A stretch of 64,000 bases of DNA from Rhodobacteraceae bacterium WD3A24 (GCA_002967695.1 PUHN01000012.1:1-64000); one strand, 5' to 3'. Positions 39,611 to 48,597 are shown, counted from the first letter of the stretch. The notes: a model not told the origin generated them from the letters alone. Program-made: numbers and translations.

Positions 39611-41071
39611 TCATTCGAATCTCTCGAGTGGCAACGTCACCGTGGCGATTTCGGTCATCGCCTCCATTGTGTGGCGCCCGCCTATGCGCCCGACACCGCT
39701 TTGGGTACGGCTCCCTCCCCCAAAGGGGATATGGAGCTCCCAGTAGTTGCTGCGCTCGTTGATGTTGACGATTCCGGCCCTCAGCTGTGTCGCCATCGCC
39801 ATGGCCTTTCCGAGATCTTCCGAGAAAATTCCCATGCTGAGCCCGTAGTCGCTGTCCTGCGCTGTTTCCATGAGTTCGCCATCGCCCTCCAGTGCAAGGA
39901 TCGGCACGACCGGACCGAAAGTCTCGTAGCGGGCAACATCCATACCCGGATCAACATCGAGAAGAACCGTCGGCTCGAAGAAAAGCTCGCTGCCGAGATC
40001 GGAGCGACTCCGGCCTCCCGTGATGCAACTGGCCCCGGCGCGAATCGCACCTTCCACATGAGCTCGAGTCTTCTCGAGAACATCCTGGTTGTTCAGCGGA
40101 CCCATCGTCGTACCCTGATGAAGAGGGTCACCGAGGACATGCGCGCGCGCGTGTTCGCTGATCAGTTCTCCCAGTTGCGCCGCGATGCGCTTGTCGGCCA
40201 AAACCCTACCGGTTGCAGCGCAAATCTGACCGGCGTTTGAAAAGGCGCCGAGAGCGGCAGCTTCGGCAGCCTTTGCAAGATCGGCATCCGCCCTGACGAT
40301 GAGCGGACCATTCCCACCCAACTCGAGGAGAAGGGGCTTGCCCGCCGCGCGTTCGGCAATTCGGCGCCCGGTCGCGGCACTCCCGGTGAACCCGACGGCA
40401 GCGGTGCCCGGGTTGGACACTATCTCATCCCCAACGACGGGGCCTTCCCCGAGAACGAGATTGACGACGCCGGCAGGCAGGCCCGCCTTTTCCAGCACGG
40501 CCATGAATTCGACCGCGACAAGCGACGTGGACGGAGCCGGAACCCAGACCACGGAATTGCCAGTAGCGATGGCCGGCGCCAGATACTCGACCGGGATATT
40601 GACAGGAAAATTCCACGGCGTGATCACGGCGTAAACGCCCCGCGGGCGACGCACCGTCATGACCAGGCGTCCCGGTGTTTCCGTAGGGATTGTTTCGCCC
40701 GTCAGATACTTCCCCAGATCAGCGGCCAGACGCAGGCCGTCGGCTGCTTTGGAAACCTCGCCCTCGGCCTGCTGACGCGGCTTTCCTTGATCCAGCGATA
40801 TGACGCGGCCAAGATGCTGAGCCGCTGCGTCCACCGCATCGGCCAGGCGCCTGCAAAGATCGGCCCGCTCCCACGCTGTCGTCTTTTCCCAAGACCGTTG
40901 CGCTTGCGACGCGACGGCGATTGCGCGTTGCGCCGTGTGACGCGAACTTTTCGGCAGGTGCGCAAGGATCTCTCCGTTGGCAGGATTAATGGACTCCATC
41001 CATTCCGAGGCCTCGCATTCCCACGTGCCACCAATAAAATTTCCCGGTGTGCGGCTGGAAACTTCCATCAT
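39611..41071 (-). CDS. NAD(P)-dependent aldehyde dehydrogenase
   Basis: 486 residues from ATG 41071 (ATG 41083 also possible). ALDH superfamily motifs: VITPWNFPVNIP, GFTGSAATGRRIAERAAGK, the general base Glu in LLELGGNGP (~255), nucleophile Cys in NAGQICAATGRV (~290) and YETFGPVVPI. It oxidises an aldehyde to the acid in the cytoplasm. It heads the minus-strand operon. The 290-base gap to the binding-protein gene (39321-39610) shows no convincing gene. The aldehyde is unknown, though an aldolase product (acetaldehyde or glyoxal-like) would fit the neighbouring PLP enzyme. Confidence 0.9.
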   Translation of the reverse strand: MMEVSSRTPGNFIGGTWECEASEWMESINPANGEILAHLPKSSRHTAQRAIAVASQAQRSWEKTTAWERADLCRRLADAVDAAAQHLGRVISLDQGKPRQQAEGEVSKAADGLRLAADLGKYLTGETIPTETPGRLVMTVRRPRGVYAVITPWNFPVNIPVEYLAPAIATGNSVVWVPAPSTSLVAVEFMAVLEKAGLPAGVVNLVLGEGPVVGDEIVSNPGTAAVGFTGSAATGRRIAERAAGKPLLLELGGNGPLIVRADADLAKAAEAAALGAFSNAGQICAATGRVLADKRIAAQLGELISEHARAHVLGDPLHQGTTMGPLNNQDVLEKTRAHVEGAIRAGASCITGGRSRSDLGSELFFEPTVLLDVDPGMDVARYETFGPVVPILALEGDGELMETAQDSDYGLSMGIFSEDLGKAMAMATQLRAGIVNINERSNYWELHIPFGGGSRTQSGVGRIGGRHTMEAMTEIATVTLPLERFE

Positions 41072-41363
41072 CGAACGGTCCATCCTGCTTGGCAGCGCGA
41101 CGCGGCATGATGCCGGCAACCGCGCGCCTTCCTTACAAAAAATCGAGACCGGAATGACCAACCACGGGTCGATGGTCTATCTTAAGAGTGCTCCGCCTGA
41201 GCCCCTGATCCGACGCCGGGGCAGGCAAGGCGATTCCGACCCGGTGAGGTGACGCTAGCACCTCCCGTGAGTAGGGTCAAAAATATTTTTTAACTTTTGA
41301 GTCATCCAACGCGCAAATCACGGGTATTGATCGCGAAGTTTTATCTGCTCCAGGCGCAATGGC

Positions 41364-42305
41364 CTAGTCGCACAAGGGCCGGGTCGCGTCCTCGTCAAAG
41401 TGCGAGACGAATTGCTGCTTGAGGCGCCGCAGCTTCTCCATCGCGTGTGGGCGCGACCGTATGGCCGCTCCGAATGCGAGGAGGTCGATGACCGCGAGAT
41501 AGGCATACCGCATCGTAGTCGGTCCCAGCACATCGCCGTCATTGCGTAGCACAGCAATGTGAAGCGCCAGGTCCACCTCAGCCGCCAATGGGCTGCCGTT
41601 CTGGGTAAGGGCGAGCGTTGTGGCGCCATAATTGCCTGCGATCCGCGCGGCAGTGACAAGGTCGTCATTCGCGCCACCCAGCGAGCAGCAGAGAACGACA
41701 TCGCCGCGCTCGACCGAGGCGGCCAGCATTGCCTGCATGACTCCATCTCGGCATGGCACGACACGGACCCCGAGACGGAAGAAACGATTCTGAATCTCCT
41801 CGACCAACCAACTCGAAACACCACCGCTGCCGAACGCGTAGAGCGTGCCGCCCCTCAGGATCGCATCGATTGCCCGCTCCACCTTGTCATCGGGAATGCC
41901 CAACGCCTCGACGATCGCGCTCTGCGCACGCATCGAGACCTGCTCGCGGACATCTTCAAGTGTGCTCGGAGGGTCGGAAGGTTCCAGATATCGGGGGCCA
42001 ACCCGCATTGCCCCCATGACCTGCAACTTGAGGTCGCGCAGACCACTGCACCCGACAGCCTTCGAGAAGCGAATAATCGTCGGCGCCGACACGCCGATCC
42101 AATCGCAAAGATCGCGGATGGGCTTTTCCACGAAGAGTCTCGGATAGCCGAGCAGGGCCTGTGCAATCCTGTGCTGCGAACGCGACAGTTCCGGCTCCAG
42201 ATCGCGGATTCGGCCGAGTATGTCGCGGGCGCCCACATGCTCCTGTGCCGCGCTGGCATCGGATTGAACACTCAGGCTTCTTGGCGCCACAGGAACCTCC
42301 TCCAC
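41364..42305 (-). CDS. RpiR-family regulator with SIS domain
   Basis: 313 residues. N-terminal HTH_6: LSRSQHRIAQALLGYPRLF, then IGVSAPTIIRFSKAVGCSGLRDLKLQ. C-terminal SIS domain (~residues 125-270) with GSGGVSSWLVEEIQNRFFRLG and CCSLGGANDDLV, which senses a phosphosugar-like or other small ligand. It sits between the ABC/ALDH operon (same strand) and the divergent enzyme genes, and probably controls both. The gap 41072-41363 contains an AT-rich tract (around 41280-41300) that may hold the ALDH promoter. Confidence 0.9.
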   Translation of the reverse strand: MEEVPVAPRSLSVQSDASAAQEHVGARDILGRIRDLEPELSRSQHRIAQALLGYPRLFVEKPIRDLCDWIGVSAPTIIRFSKAVGCSGLRDLKLQVMGAMRVGPRYLEPSDPPSTLEDVREQVSMRAQSAIVEALGIPDDKVERAIDAILRGGTLYAFGSGGVSSWLVEEIQNRFFRLGVRVVPCRDGVMQAMLAASVERGDVVLCCSLGGANDDLVTAARIAGNYGATTLALTQNGSPLAAEVDLALHIAVLRNDGDVLGPTTMRYAYLAVIDLLAFGAAIRSRPHAMEKLRRLKQQFVSHFDEDATRPLCD

Positions 42306-42324
42306 GTGTCGAGGGTTTCATTAC

Positions 42325-42360
42325 CAAATCATGTTTGATACAGAAGTTAAAGTCAAACTT
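42325..42360. promoter_or_regulatory. Candidate RpiR operator region
   Basis: Two short inverted repeats lie in the 375-base gap between the divergent RpiR and TIM-barrel-like genes: CAAA-N5-TTTG (42325-42337) and AAGTT-N7-AACTT (42344-42360). The area is AT-rich compared with its surroundings. No other gene is visible from 42306 to 42680. Confidence 0.3.
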
Positions 42361-42680
42361 GGCCGATTCGCAGATAGTGTACGGGTCCGACCGGACGTGA
42401 GCCACCGAGATGAGCGGCGCCCAAGCCCCATCACCTGCGAAGCGCCGGAAAAACCAGGATATTTCGCTGTGTGTCGAGGAACACTGTTTTTCAAGCGCCC
42501 GGCACAAAGCAGCCAGAGGACGCGACGCAGGCAACCGGCCGAGAGAACGCTGTCACCTGTTTCTCCTCCTATGCCTGATACAACAGCCAGCCGCATCAGA
42601 CGTCCGTGCCTCTCGGCGGCCACCATCACGCCCCACTTTCAAGCAGCATTGCACGAGCCTGCTGCATCCGCGCGCGGCAA

Positions 42681-43826
42681 ATGATGAAGAGGCGAATGTT
42701 CATATATCCTTGGGATGTCGAGGATGAAGGGCCGCGTCTCATCGGCCAACGCCTTCGCGCGGCGGGTATTTCGGCGATCGCTGTCGCCACCAGCTATCAC
42801 GCCGGCAAATTCCTGCGCCCCCATGCCGAGGGCGCGAAAGTCTATTACCCGGAGGATGGCACCATCTACTTCCGGCATTCGCCGAAGCTCTATGGCCGGC
42901 TGAAACCGAAACGGGCCCGGATCGCCGAGGGTTACGACGCACTCTCGGATCTGGCGCATCATGCCCCCGATCTCGAACAGTCGGCATGGACAGTGGCCCT
43001 CCACAACAGTCGTCTGGGTCGGGCCCACCCCGATCTCGTCTGTCGCAACGCCTATGGCGATCCGATCTGGTCTGCCCTGTGTCCCGCACAGCCCGATGTT
43101 CAGGACTACCTTCTGGCCCTGTGCCTCGATCAGGCGACGAACCCTTCGGTGACAGACATCCTGATCGAGGCGCCCGGCTTCCAGGCCTACCGGCACAATG
43201 ATCATCACGAGTTCGAACTCATCGAACTGACACGGCGTGCGGCGTCGCTGCTGGGGCTTTGCTTTTGCAGTGCCTGCGCCGCAAGGGCCAAGGACAAGGG
43301 AATAGACGTGGACGGGTTCGCCGCCCGGGCACGGCGGGAGCTGGACCGGTTCTTTTCATCGGGCGAAGAGGAACCCAACGATCTGATCGATGACCCCGCG
43401 TGGCAACAATTCATCGGCTGGCGAATGGAGCTAATCGCCAACATGGTCAGCCATGTGCGCACGCAGTTGCCCGCCCGCGTATCCCTGTCCGTCATTCCGA
43501 CTGTCCGCACCCCCCTTCATACATGCTGGAGAGAAGGGGCCGATCTTTCCCGGCTCGCGGCAGCGGCCGACAGGCTTGCCATCCCGATTTACAGCAAGGG
43601 GCCGACGGCCACGGCAGCCGAAATCTCCCAGGCGCGCGCCCTCGCCGGCCCTAATGCACGTTTGAGTTTTATTCTGAGACCGAGCTGGCCAACGCTTGAA
43701 GGGCCCAAGGCGCTTGCCACGGCAATGGAAGCGGCCGGACATGCCGATGCGGAGGCCGTCGACTTTTACAACTACGGGCACCTTCGCCTGTCATCACTCG
43801 ACTGGATCGGGATGCAGGTGCTGTAA
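42681..43826 (+). CDS. TIM-barrel/glycosidase-like protein of unknown function
   Basis: 381 residues from ATG 42681; ATG 42696 (MFIYPWDVEDEG) may be the real start. No signal peptide. The N-terminus WDVEDEGPRLIGQRLRAAGI and VATSYHAGKF, then DILIEAPGF, CFCSAC near residue ~200 and PIYSKGPTA look like a (beta/alpha)8 barrel of the kind seen in uncharacterised glycosidase-like or family-10-like proteins. Two Cys-x2-Cys positions may hold a metal. It is the first gene on the plus side of the divergent RpiR region, 99 bases before the amidohydrolase. I cannot assign a reaction. Confidence 0.65.
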   Translation: MMKRRMFIYPWDVEDEGPRLIGQRLRAAGISAIAVATSYHAGKFLRPHAEGAKVYYPEDGTIYFRHSPKLYGRLKPKRARIAEGYDALSDLAHHAPDLEQSAWTVALHNSRLGRAHPDLVCRNAYGDPIWSALCPAQPDVQDYLLALCLDQATNPSVTDILIEAPGFQAYRHNDHHEFELIELTRRAASLLGLCFCSACAARAKDKGIDVDGFAARARRELDRFFSSGEEEPNDLIDDPAWQQFIGWRMELIANMVSHVRTQLPARVSLSVIPTVRTPLHTCWREGADLSRLAAAADRLAIPIYSKGPTATAAEISQARALAGPNARLSFILRPSWPTLEGPKALATAMEAAGHADAEAVDFYNYGHLRLSSLDWIGMQVL

Positions 43827-43925
43827 ACCGATCCGTAATTGATACCAACTGGCTGCAATCCCTGGAACGGCATCGAATGTGTGGCCAGGACTCATGTCAG
43901 CCCAAGATACAACTAGGAGACCAAA

Positions 43926-45071
43926 GTGTATGATCTTGTACTGAAGAGCGGTCGGGTTATTGATCCGGCTCAGGGATTGGACGCCAGGCTTGATGTGGCC
44001 TTCGCCGATGGAAGGGTGGCCGAGGTCGCTGCGGACATCCCCGCCAGCCGCGCGACCGCGGCACAAGATGTCAGCGGCAAGATAGTCACACCTGGCCTCA
44101 TCGATCTTCACACCCATGTCTATTGGGGCGGCACGTCGCTTGGTGTGGATGCAGAACGGATTGCACGGCGAAGCGGAACGACGACATTCATCGATGCGGG
44201 CAGCGCCGGCGCAGGGAATTTCGCCGGATTCCGCAAACATGTCATCGAGGCGTCCGTCCCGCGTATCCTGGCCTATATCAACGTCTCGTTTGCCGGGATC
44301 TTTGGATTCAGCAAGCATGTAATGGTCGGGGAATGCGGCGACATGCGGCTTGTCCACCCGCATGAATGCCTCCGCGTGGCAAATGAAAACCTTGACGTCC
44401 TGGTCGGCGTCAAAGCCCGGATCGGGGCGAAGGCCGGTGGCAACTCGGGAATGGCGCCACTTCATCTGGCGATCGAGGTCGCCGATCAGCTTGGCCTGCC
44501 GGTAATGGCGCATATCGACATGCCACCGCCAACCCAGCGGGAAGTGCTTGATGTCCTACGCCCTGGCGACGTCTTCACGCATTGCTTCCGCCCGTTTCCG
44601 GTGGCTCCGATCCACGCGGATCGCTCGGTCCGCGAGGAGGTTCTGGCAGCACGTGAGCGCGGCGTGATCTTCGACATCGGCCATGGCCAGGGAGGTTTTT
44701 CCTTTAATTCCTGCCGCGCGATGATGGAGCAGGGAATCATGGCCGACGCAATAAGCAGCGACGTTCATGCCCTTTGCGTGGATGGCCCCGCACATGACCT
44801 CCTTTCGGTCATGTCGAAGTTTCTTGCGCTCGGAATGCCCCTCACCGATGTGATCCGCGCCAGCACGCAGAACGTGGCAAAGACCATCCGGCGCGAAGAA
44901 CTGGGGACGCTGAAGGTGGGGGCAGCCGGCGACGCGACCGTGCTGGAAATGCGCAGCGAACGCGTGACGCATGTCGACGTCGTCGGAGAGATCCTTCACT
45001 CCGACGAACAGATCGGCAGCCCCGGCATGGTGATCGCGGGAAAATGGCTGCCCGAGTCCGCCAGCAGATGA
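43926..45071 (+). CDS. Amidohydrolase/deacetylase-family metallohydrolase
   Basis: 381 residues from GTG 43926 (AGGAG upstream). Amidohydrolase barrel ligands are visible: HTHVYWG (~63), VGVKAR with the carboxylatable Lys (~162), AHIDMPPP (His ~198), THCFRP (His ~220) and ISSDVHALC with the catalytic Asp (~279). This subgroup hydrolyses N-acyl or cyclic amide bonds. It precedes a D-threonine-aldolase-like gene by 51 bases, suggesting removal of an N-acyl group from an amino acid or amino-sugar-derived compound brought in by the ABC importer. Confidence 0.87.
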   Translation: MYDLVLKSGRVIDPAQGLDARLDVAFADGRVAEVAADIPASRATAAQDVSGKIVTPGLIDLHTHVYWGGTSLGVDAERIARRSGTTTFIDAGSAGAGNFAGFRKHVIEASVPRILAYINVSFAGIFGFSKHVMVGECGDMRLVHPHECLRVANENLDVLVGVKARIGAKAGGNSGMAPLHLAIEVADQLGLPVMAHIDMPPPTQREVLDVLRPGDVFTHCFRPFPVAPIHADRSVREEVLAARERGVIFDIGHGQGGFSFNSCRAMMEQGIMADAISSDVHALCVDGPAHDLLSVMSKFLALGMPLTDVIRASTQNVAKTIRREELGTLKVGAAGDATVLEMRSERVTHVDVVGEILHSDEQIGSPGMVIAGKWLPESASR

Positions 45072-45122
45072 TCTGAGCTGGCAACCGCTCGAGAAACGGC
45101 CCAGAACAGGGATGAGCACATG

Positions 45123-46220
45123 ATGCGCGACAATGAACCTATCCAGACCGCTTCGCACCGAGCGAGTCGCCGGGACATTCCGGCGGATCCCGTCGAGACG
45201 CCGGCATTTGTCGTCCATGAGGACGCCGTGTTGCGCAATCTTGAGAAGACGATCAAGGTTTCGGGCGGCCCCGCGCGCCTGATGCCGCATGTCAAGACAC
45301 ATCGCGCTCCCTGGGTGGTGGCCGCCCTTCGCAATAAGGGCGTCGAGGCCTTCAAGGCCGCAACGCTTGCCGAGCTTGAAATGGTGGCGCGGGGCGGTGC
45401 GCGAACGGCGACGCTCGCGTTTACAACAGTCAACCCTGCCAACATCGCCCGCTTCGTTCGATGTGCCCAAGCGCATCCCGAAACGAACTTTGTCGGAATT
45501 CTCGACTCGCAATACGGGCTGGAGGCCTGGCGGGCTCACCTCAGGAATGGACAGGACAACATTCGCATGCGCGTCGATCTCGACCCGGGTTTTGGCCGGA
45601 CCGGCGCACCCATGACCGACGCGGCGGTGGATTTGGCGGCCGGCCTTCATGAACTGAACCGGTTCGCAGGCTGGCACCTCTATGATGGCCACATCCACGG
45701 CCCCGTGGAGGAACGGCGCGTCAGGGTCGAAGCAGAAGCCGAGGCTGTCCGCAAGCTGAACGAGCGCCTCGCCCGGAAAGGGATTTCCGGCGATCTCGTG
45801 GCCGGCGGTAGCTATACCTTCGACCTCTGGCCAACAGACGTTGCACAATTCGTTTCTCCCGGAAGTTGGACCTATTCGAGCGCGTCACATGATCGCGACC
45901 TCCCGAACCTGAACTGGGAGCCCGCCGCGTTCGTGCTTGCGACGGTGGTTTCGGAACACGATGGAACGGTCACCCTCGATGCCGGCGCGAAGGCCATTGC
46001 CCCCGACAAGCCCCTAAAGGAACGCTTCCGGATCAACGGCGAGATCATGCTCATCGCCGAGGAGCACGCGGTCGTGCGGACAGAGGGCTTGGCGCTTGGT
46101 GACCGCATTCTGCTCGTTCCGGAACATGCATGCACGACAGCCTATCTTTATGATCGCGCATGGGTGAGAACCACCAGCGGAGGCTGGGAACGTCGCGACC
46201 AGCTTGGAAGCACCCGCTGA
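45123..46220 (+). CDS. D-threonine aldolase/DSD1-like PLP enzyme
   Basis: 365-366 residues (ATG at 45120 or 45123). The alanine-racemase-type barrel begins with VETPAFVVHEDAVLRNL, and the PLP Lys is in MPHVKTHRAP (~60). DPGFGRTG and HLYDGHIHG follow; the C-terminal metal site PEHACTTAYL supplies His and Cys as in D-threonine aldolase and D-serine dehydratase. It would cleave or dehydrate a D-beta-hydroxy amino acid to glycine plus aldehyde, or to an imine. The adjacent RidA would deaminate enamine/imine products, and the ALDH could oxidise the aldehyde. Confidence 0.87.
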   Translation: MRDNEPIQTASHRASRRDIPADPVETPAFVVHEDAVLRNLEKTIKVSGGPARLMPHVKTHRAPWVVAALRNKGVEAFKAATLAELEMVARGGARTATLAFTTVNPANIARFVRCAQAHPETNFVGILDSQYGLEAWRAHLRNGQDNIRMRVDLDPGFGRTGAPMTDAAVDLAAGLHELNRFAGWHLYDGHIHGPVEERRVRVEAEAEAVRKLNERLARKGISGDLVAGGSYTFDLWPTDVAQFVSPGSWTYSSASHDRDLPNLNWEPAAFVLATVVSEHDGTVTLDAGAKAIAPDKPLKERFRINGEIMLIAEEHAVVRTEGLALGDRILLVPEHACTTAYLYDRAWVRTTSGGWERRDQLGSTR

Positions 46221-46274
46221 CGGCTTCCGGCCGGAAGTTCACAAAACGGCATGGAGAGAACGGAAGGAAATCCA

Positions 46275-46751
46275 GTGACCGCCGACAGGACAAGCGAACA
46301 AAGGTTGATCGATCTCGGCATTGACCTGCCAACCCTGCTACCGCCCGGGGGAAATTACCTCCCCGTCCGCCGCGACGGAAACACCCTTTACATCGCCGGA
46401 CAGGGCCCCCGCCGCCCGGATGGCTCACGCTACACCGGAAGGGTCGGAGGCGATGTCTCCGCGGAGGACGCCTACGCCCATGCGAGGCTCGCCGGCCTGT
46501 CTATTCTGGCGCTCGCACGCGCGGAGACGGGCAGTCTCGACGGTATCCGTGCGCTGAAAGTATTCGGGATGGTCAACGCGGTGCCGGGGTTCGCCGAGCA
46601 CGCGAAGGTCATAAACGGCTGTTCGGATATTTTCGTCGAGATTCTTGGCGAGGACGGCAAACACGCGCGTTCTGCCGTCGGGATGGGCTCTCTTCCCGGC
46701 AATATGACCGTCGAAATAGAGGCGGTTTTCCGTATCACGAGCCGAGACTGA
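46275..46751 (+). CDS. RidA-family protein (enamine/imine deaminase-like)
   Basis: 158 residues from GTG 46275, favoured by AAGGAAA 6-9 bases upstream; an ATG at 46251 would add 8 residues. RidA/YjgF features: GNYLPVRRDGNTLYIAGQGP, VSAEDAYAHARLAGLSIL, VKVFGMVNAVPGF-like segment, and the C-terminal RSAVGMGSLPGNMTVEIEAVF with the usual R-(S/A)-x-x-x-x-x-L-P-x-x-x-x-V-E/I-E pattern. These trimeric proteins hydrolyse reactive enamines and imines produced by PLP enzymes, which suits its place after the aldolase/dehydratase gene. It is the last gene of the plus-strand unit and of the island. Confidence 0.87.
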   Translation: MTADRTSEQRLIDLGIDLPTLLPPGGNYLPVRRDGNTLYIAGQGPRRPDGSRYTGRVGGDVSAEDAYAHARLAGLSILALARAETGSLDGIRALKVFGMVNAVPGFAEHAKVINGCSDIFVEILGEDGKHARSAVGMGSLPGNMTVEIEAVFRITSRD

Positions 46752-46798
46752 ACGGCTGTCGGTCTCGTTGGAAAGAGCAGCAGTGTACCCTGATCCCA

Positions 46799-47205
46799 CC
46801 TTATTCATCCAAATCGGGGGGAAATGGCTGGCGTGCCCACGAAAGCTCTGTAGAATCAAGCTGCTAAACGAAACCCGACAGCAGCCCCCGGAGCACGCCA
46901 TGGGTGAAACGCTACAGCCCTTCGCCACCCGCTTCAACAAGTCCCTTCGCGTCGAGAGACGCACGGAGCGGCTGACCGGCGATGCCGGCGTCGTGCCGCT
47001 GCGCGAGATCATGGAGCGCAGCGGCATCGTCGCGTGGATGATCCCGCAGCTGACCGATCCGCGGCGCCAGGAGGATGTCGTCCATGACCTCGCCTCCCTC
47101 ATCCGGACAAGCGTGCTTCTCGCCGCCCAGGGCTGGCGCGACCATGATGACGCCGATGCTCTTCGAGACGATCCCGCCTTCCGGCTGGTGGTCTGTTCGG
47201 TCTCC
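46799..47205 (+). mobile_element. IS1380-family element, 5' fragment
   Basis: A left end near 46799 (CCTTATTCATCCAAATC) resembles IS1380-type inverted repeats. ATG 46900 begins a transposase N-terminus: MGETLQPFATRFNKSLRV, ERLTGDAGVVPLREI, LRTS-like LIRTSVLLAAQGWRDHDDAD, DDPAFRL. Similarity stops near 47205; the catalytic DDE part and the right end are missing. The following 47206-47440 bases contain only an unassigned scrap (a plus frame ending VNSEETGRVQWAVEARGASG). Confidence 0.75.
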
Positions 47206-47442
47206 GGTTCGGGCCGTCCATGCCATCAACAGAGTCCTCCTGCGGGGTGCAACATGTTGGCCATTTCCGAACAGGACTATGCGCGCGCGATGCGGCGGGA
47301 TGTTCGGTGTGCCCGACTCGCACCGGCTCTTCGTCAGCGTGAATTCGGAAGAAACCGGCCGGGTGCAGTGGGCTGTCGAGGCGCGCGGTGCTTCCGGCTG
47401 ATCCTCTGGCCGGCCTTCTTCCGCAGGGATTGGTGCTGAGAC

Positions 47443-47693
47443 CTATCAAATGCGCGCCCGCGCCTGCTCCCGCATCACCGCATAATCCGCCAGCCACCCG
47501 ACGATCACCGCCCTCTCCGGCAGCGCTGCCACTTCTCCGCTGCGCGCACCTGCACCTTCGGGCTGTACTCGACGATCGGCGGGCAAGCGCTGGGCGGGCT
47601 TTCAGAACCCGCCCCCGCGCAGGCGGTCAAGAAGGTCGTCGCGGCTGCGAGGGCGGCGTGCGGCCGCCTCCAGCATCTGGCGGTGAACGGCAT
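47443..47693 (-). pseudogene. Rz1-like o-spanin lipoprotein embedded in the i-spanin gene, frameshifted
   Basis: ATG 47693 lies inside the 47602-47859 gene in another frame. The product starts MPFTARCWRRPHAALAAATT and has a lipobox FLTAC, giving a short outer-membrane lipoprotein, then PPIVEYSPKVQVRAAEKWQ. The frame then breaks near 47527; the continuation LPERAVIVGWLADYAVMREQ is in a different frame to ~47443. One base appears missing (CAG-CGC where CAG-GCG-C is expected). Confidence 0.6.
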
Positions 47694-47859
47694 TGCTGCG
47701 CTCCAATGTCTCGAGCCGCTCGGCGGCGCGTCCGGCGCGCTCGCCGGCACGGCGCAGGTTGAGCAGAAAGAGAGTATCGGTCAGCGCGACCAGGGCGATC
47801 GAGGCCACCCGCCGCGCCCAAGGACGAGCCAGCACCCCGGCCACCATACCCCACATCAC
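47602..47859 (-). CDS. Rz-like i-spanin (phage lysis)
   Basis: 85 residues: one N-terminal transmembrane helix (~16-34), then a charged coiled-coil (LRRAGERAGRAAERLETLERS) and a basic tail. This is the topology of an inner-membrane spanin, which joins the o-spanin to fuse the two membranes in the last step of phage lysis. It overlaps the endolysin stop by 4 bases and contains the o-spanin frame, a classic Rz/Rz1 layout. Confidence 0.6.
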   Translation of the reverse strand: MMWGMVAGVLARPWARRVASIALVALTDTLFLLNLRRAGERAGRAAERLETLERSNAVHRQMLEAAARRPRSRDDLLDRLRGGGF

Positions 47860-48530
47860 CGCCGCCCCCTCTTCCAGTCATCGAGACGGGCGTAGACCGC
47901 CAACACGACGCCACCGAGCGCGAGCGCGATGAGCACCCAGCGCAGGCTGTCGAGATAGGGGACGAGCGCCTGCAGCTGTCCCTGCGCCTCGGAGATGGAC
48001 TCCTGGGCAACCTCGACCGCTCCGGTGCCCAAGGTGGCCGCACCGGCGGCCCCTGCCCCGCGCATGGTGCGGCTCTCGGCGAGGCGCTCGCGCGCGGGCG
48101 GGCGCTCGGTCGAGAAGGGCGCGCTGTCCGCGGCCGGCCACGGCGCGCCCCAGGACCGCTCCGGCCCGAGGTCGATATGCATGAAGTTCGAGCGGGGATA
48201 AGTGCCGAAGCCCTTGAAGCCCACGGCGCGCGCCTCTCGCTCGAAGGTGTGCGGCTCTTGGTTCGTCATCGAGATATCGAACGCGGTGCCTTCCATGTGC
48301 TTCGAGCGTGTCGCCCCGCCCACCGCGCGGTTGTGCTCCGGGCTGCGGTAGCCGCTGGTCACGATCAGGGGCTTGCCGAGCCGGTCGCGGAGTGCCTGCA
48401 GGGTGTCGAGGGCCTCCTCGTGGACGAGCAGCTTGCCGGTCCCGCAGCAGGCGATCTCGGCCGGCGAGAAGTCCTGCCACCACCAGTCCGCGTCGGGAAC
48501 CTCGCTGTAGTGCTCATAAAGGCGGGTCAT
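47856..48530 (-). CDS. Phage endolysin, M15-type peptidase with C-terminal membrane helix
   Basis: 224 residues. M15_3 carboxypeptidase domain: VTSGYRSPEHN, then SKHMEGTAFDI and NFMHIDLG supply the zinc His/Asp/His set (around 84-140). The N-terminal tryptophan-rich WWWQDFSP may aid binding. The C-terminus has a transmembrane helix (WVLIALALGGVVLAVYA). It would cleave peptidoglycan cross-links during lysis. It is followed by the spanins, and it lies after the holin-like gene with a terminator between them. Confidence 0.82.
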   Translation of the reverse strand: MTRLYEHYSEVPDADWWWQDFSPAEIACCGTGKLLVHEEALDTLQALRDRLGKPLIVTSGYRSPEHNRAVGGATRSKHMEGTAFDISMTNQEPHTFEREARAVGFKGFGTYPRSNFMHIDLGPERSWGAPWPAADSAPFSTERPPARERLAESRTMRGAGAAGAATLGTGAVEVAQESISEAQGQLQALVPYLDSLRWVLIALALGGVVLAVYARLDDWKRGRR

Positions 48531-48548
48531 CAGGGCCTCCTGAAACTG

Positions 48549-48570
48549 AAAAAACCCGCCTGGGGCGGGC
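48549..48570 (-). terminator. Rho-independent terminator (minus strand)
   Basis: Stem CCCGCC / GGCGGG with a short loop, followed on the minus strand by TTTTTT, between the holin-like gene and the endolysin gene. Confidence 0.85.
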
Positions 48571-48597
48571 CGAGAGGGATGGGTTGTGCGCCGGCCG

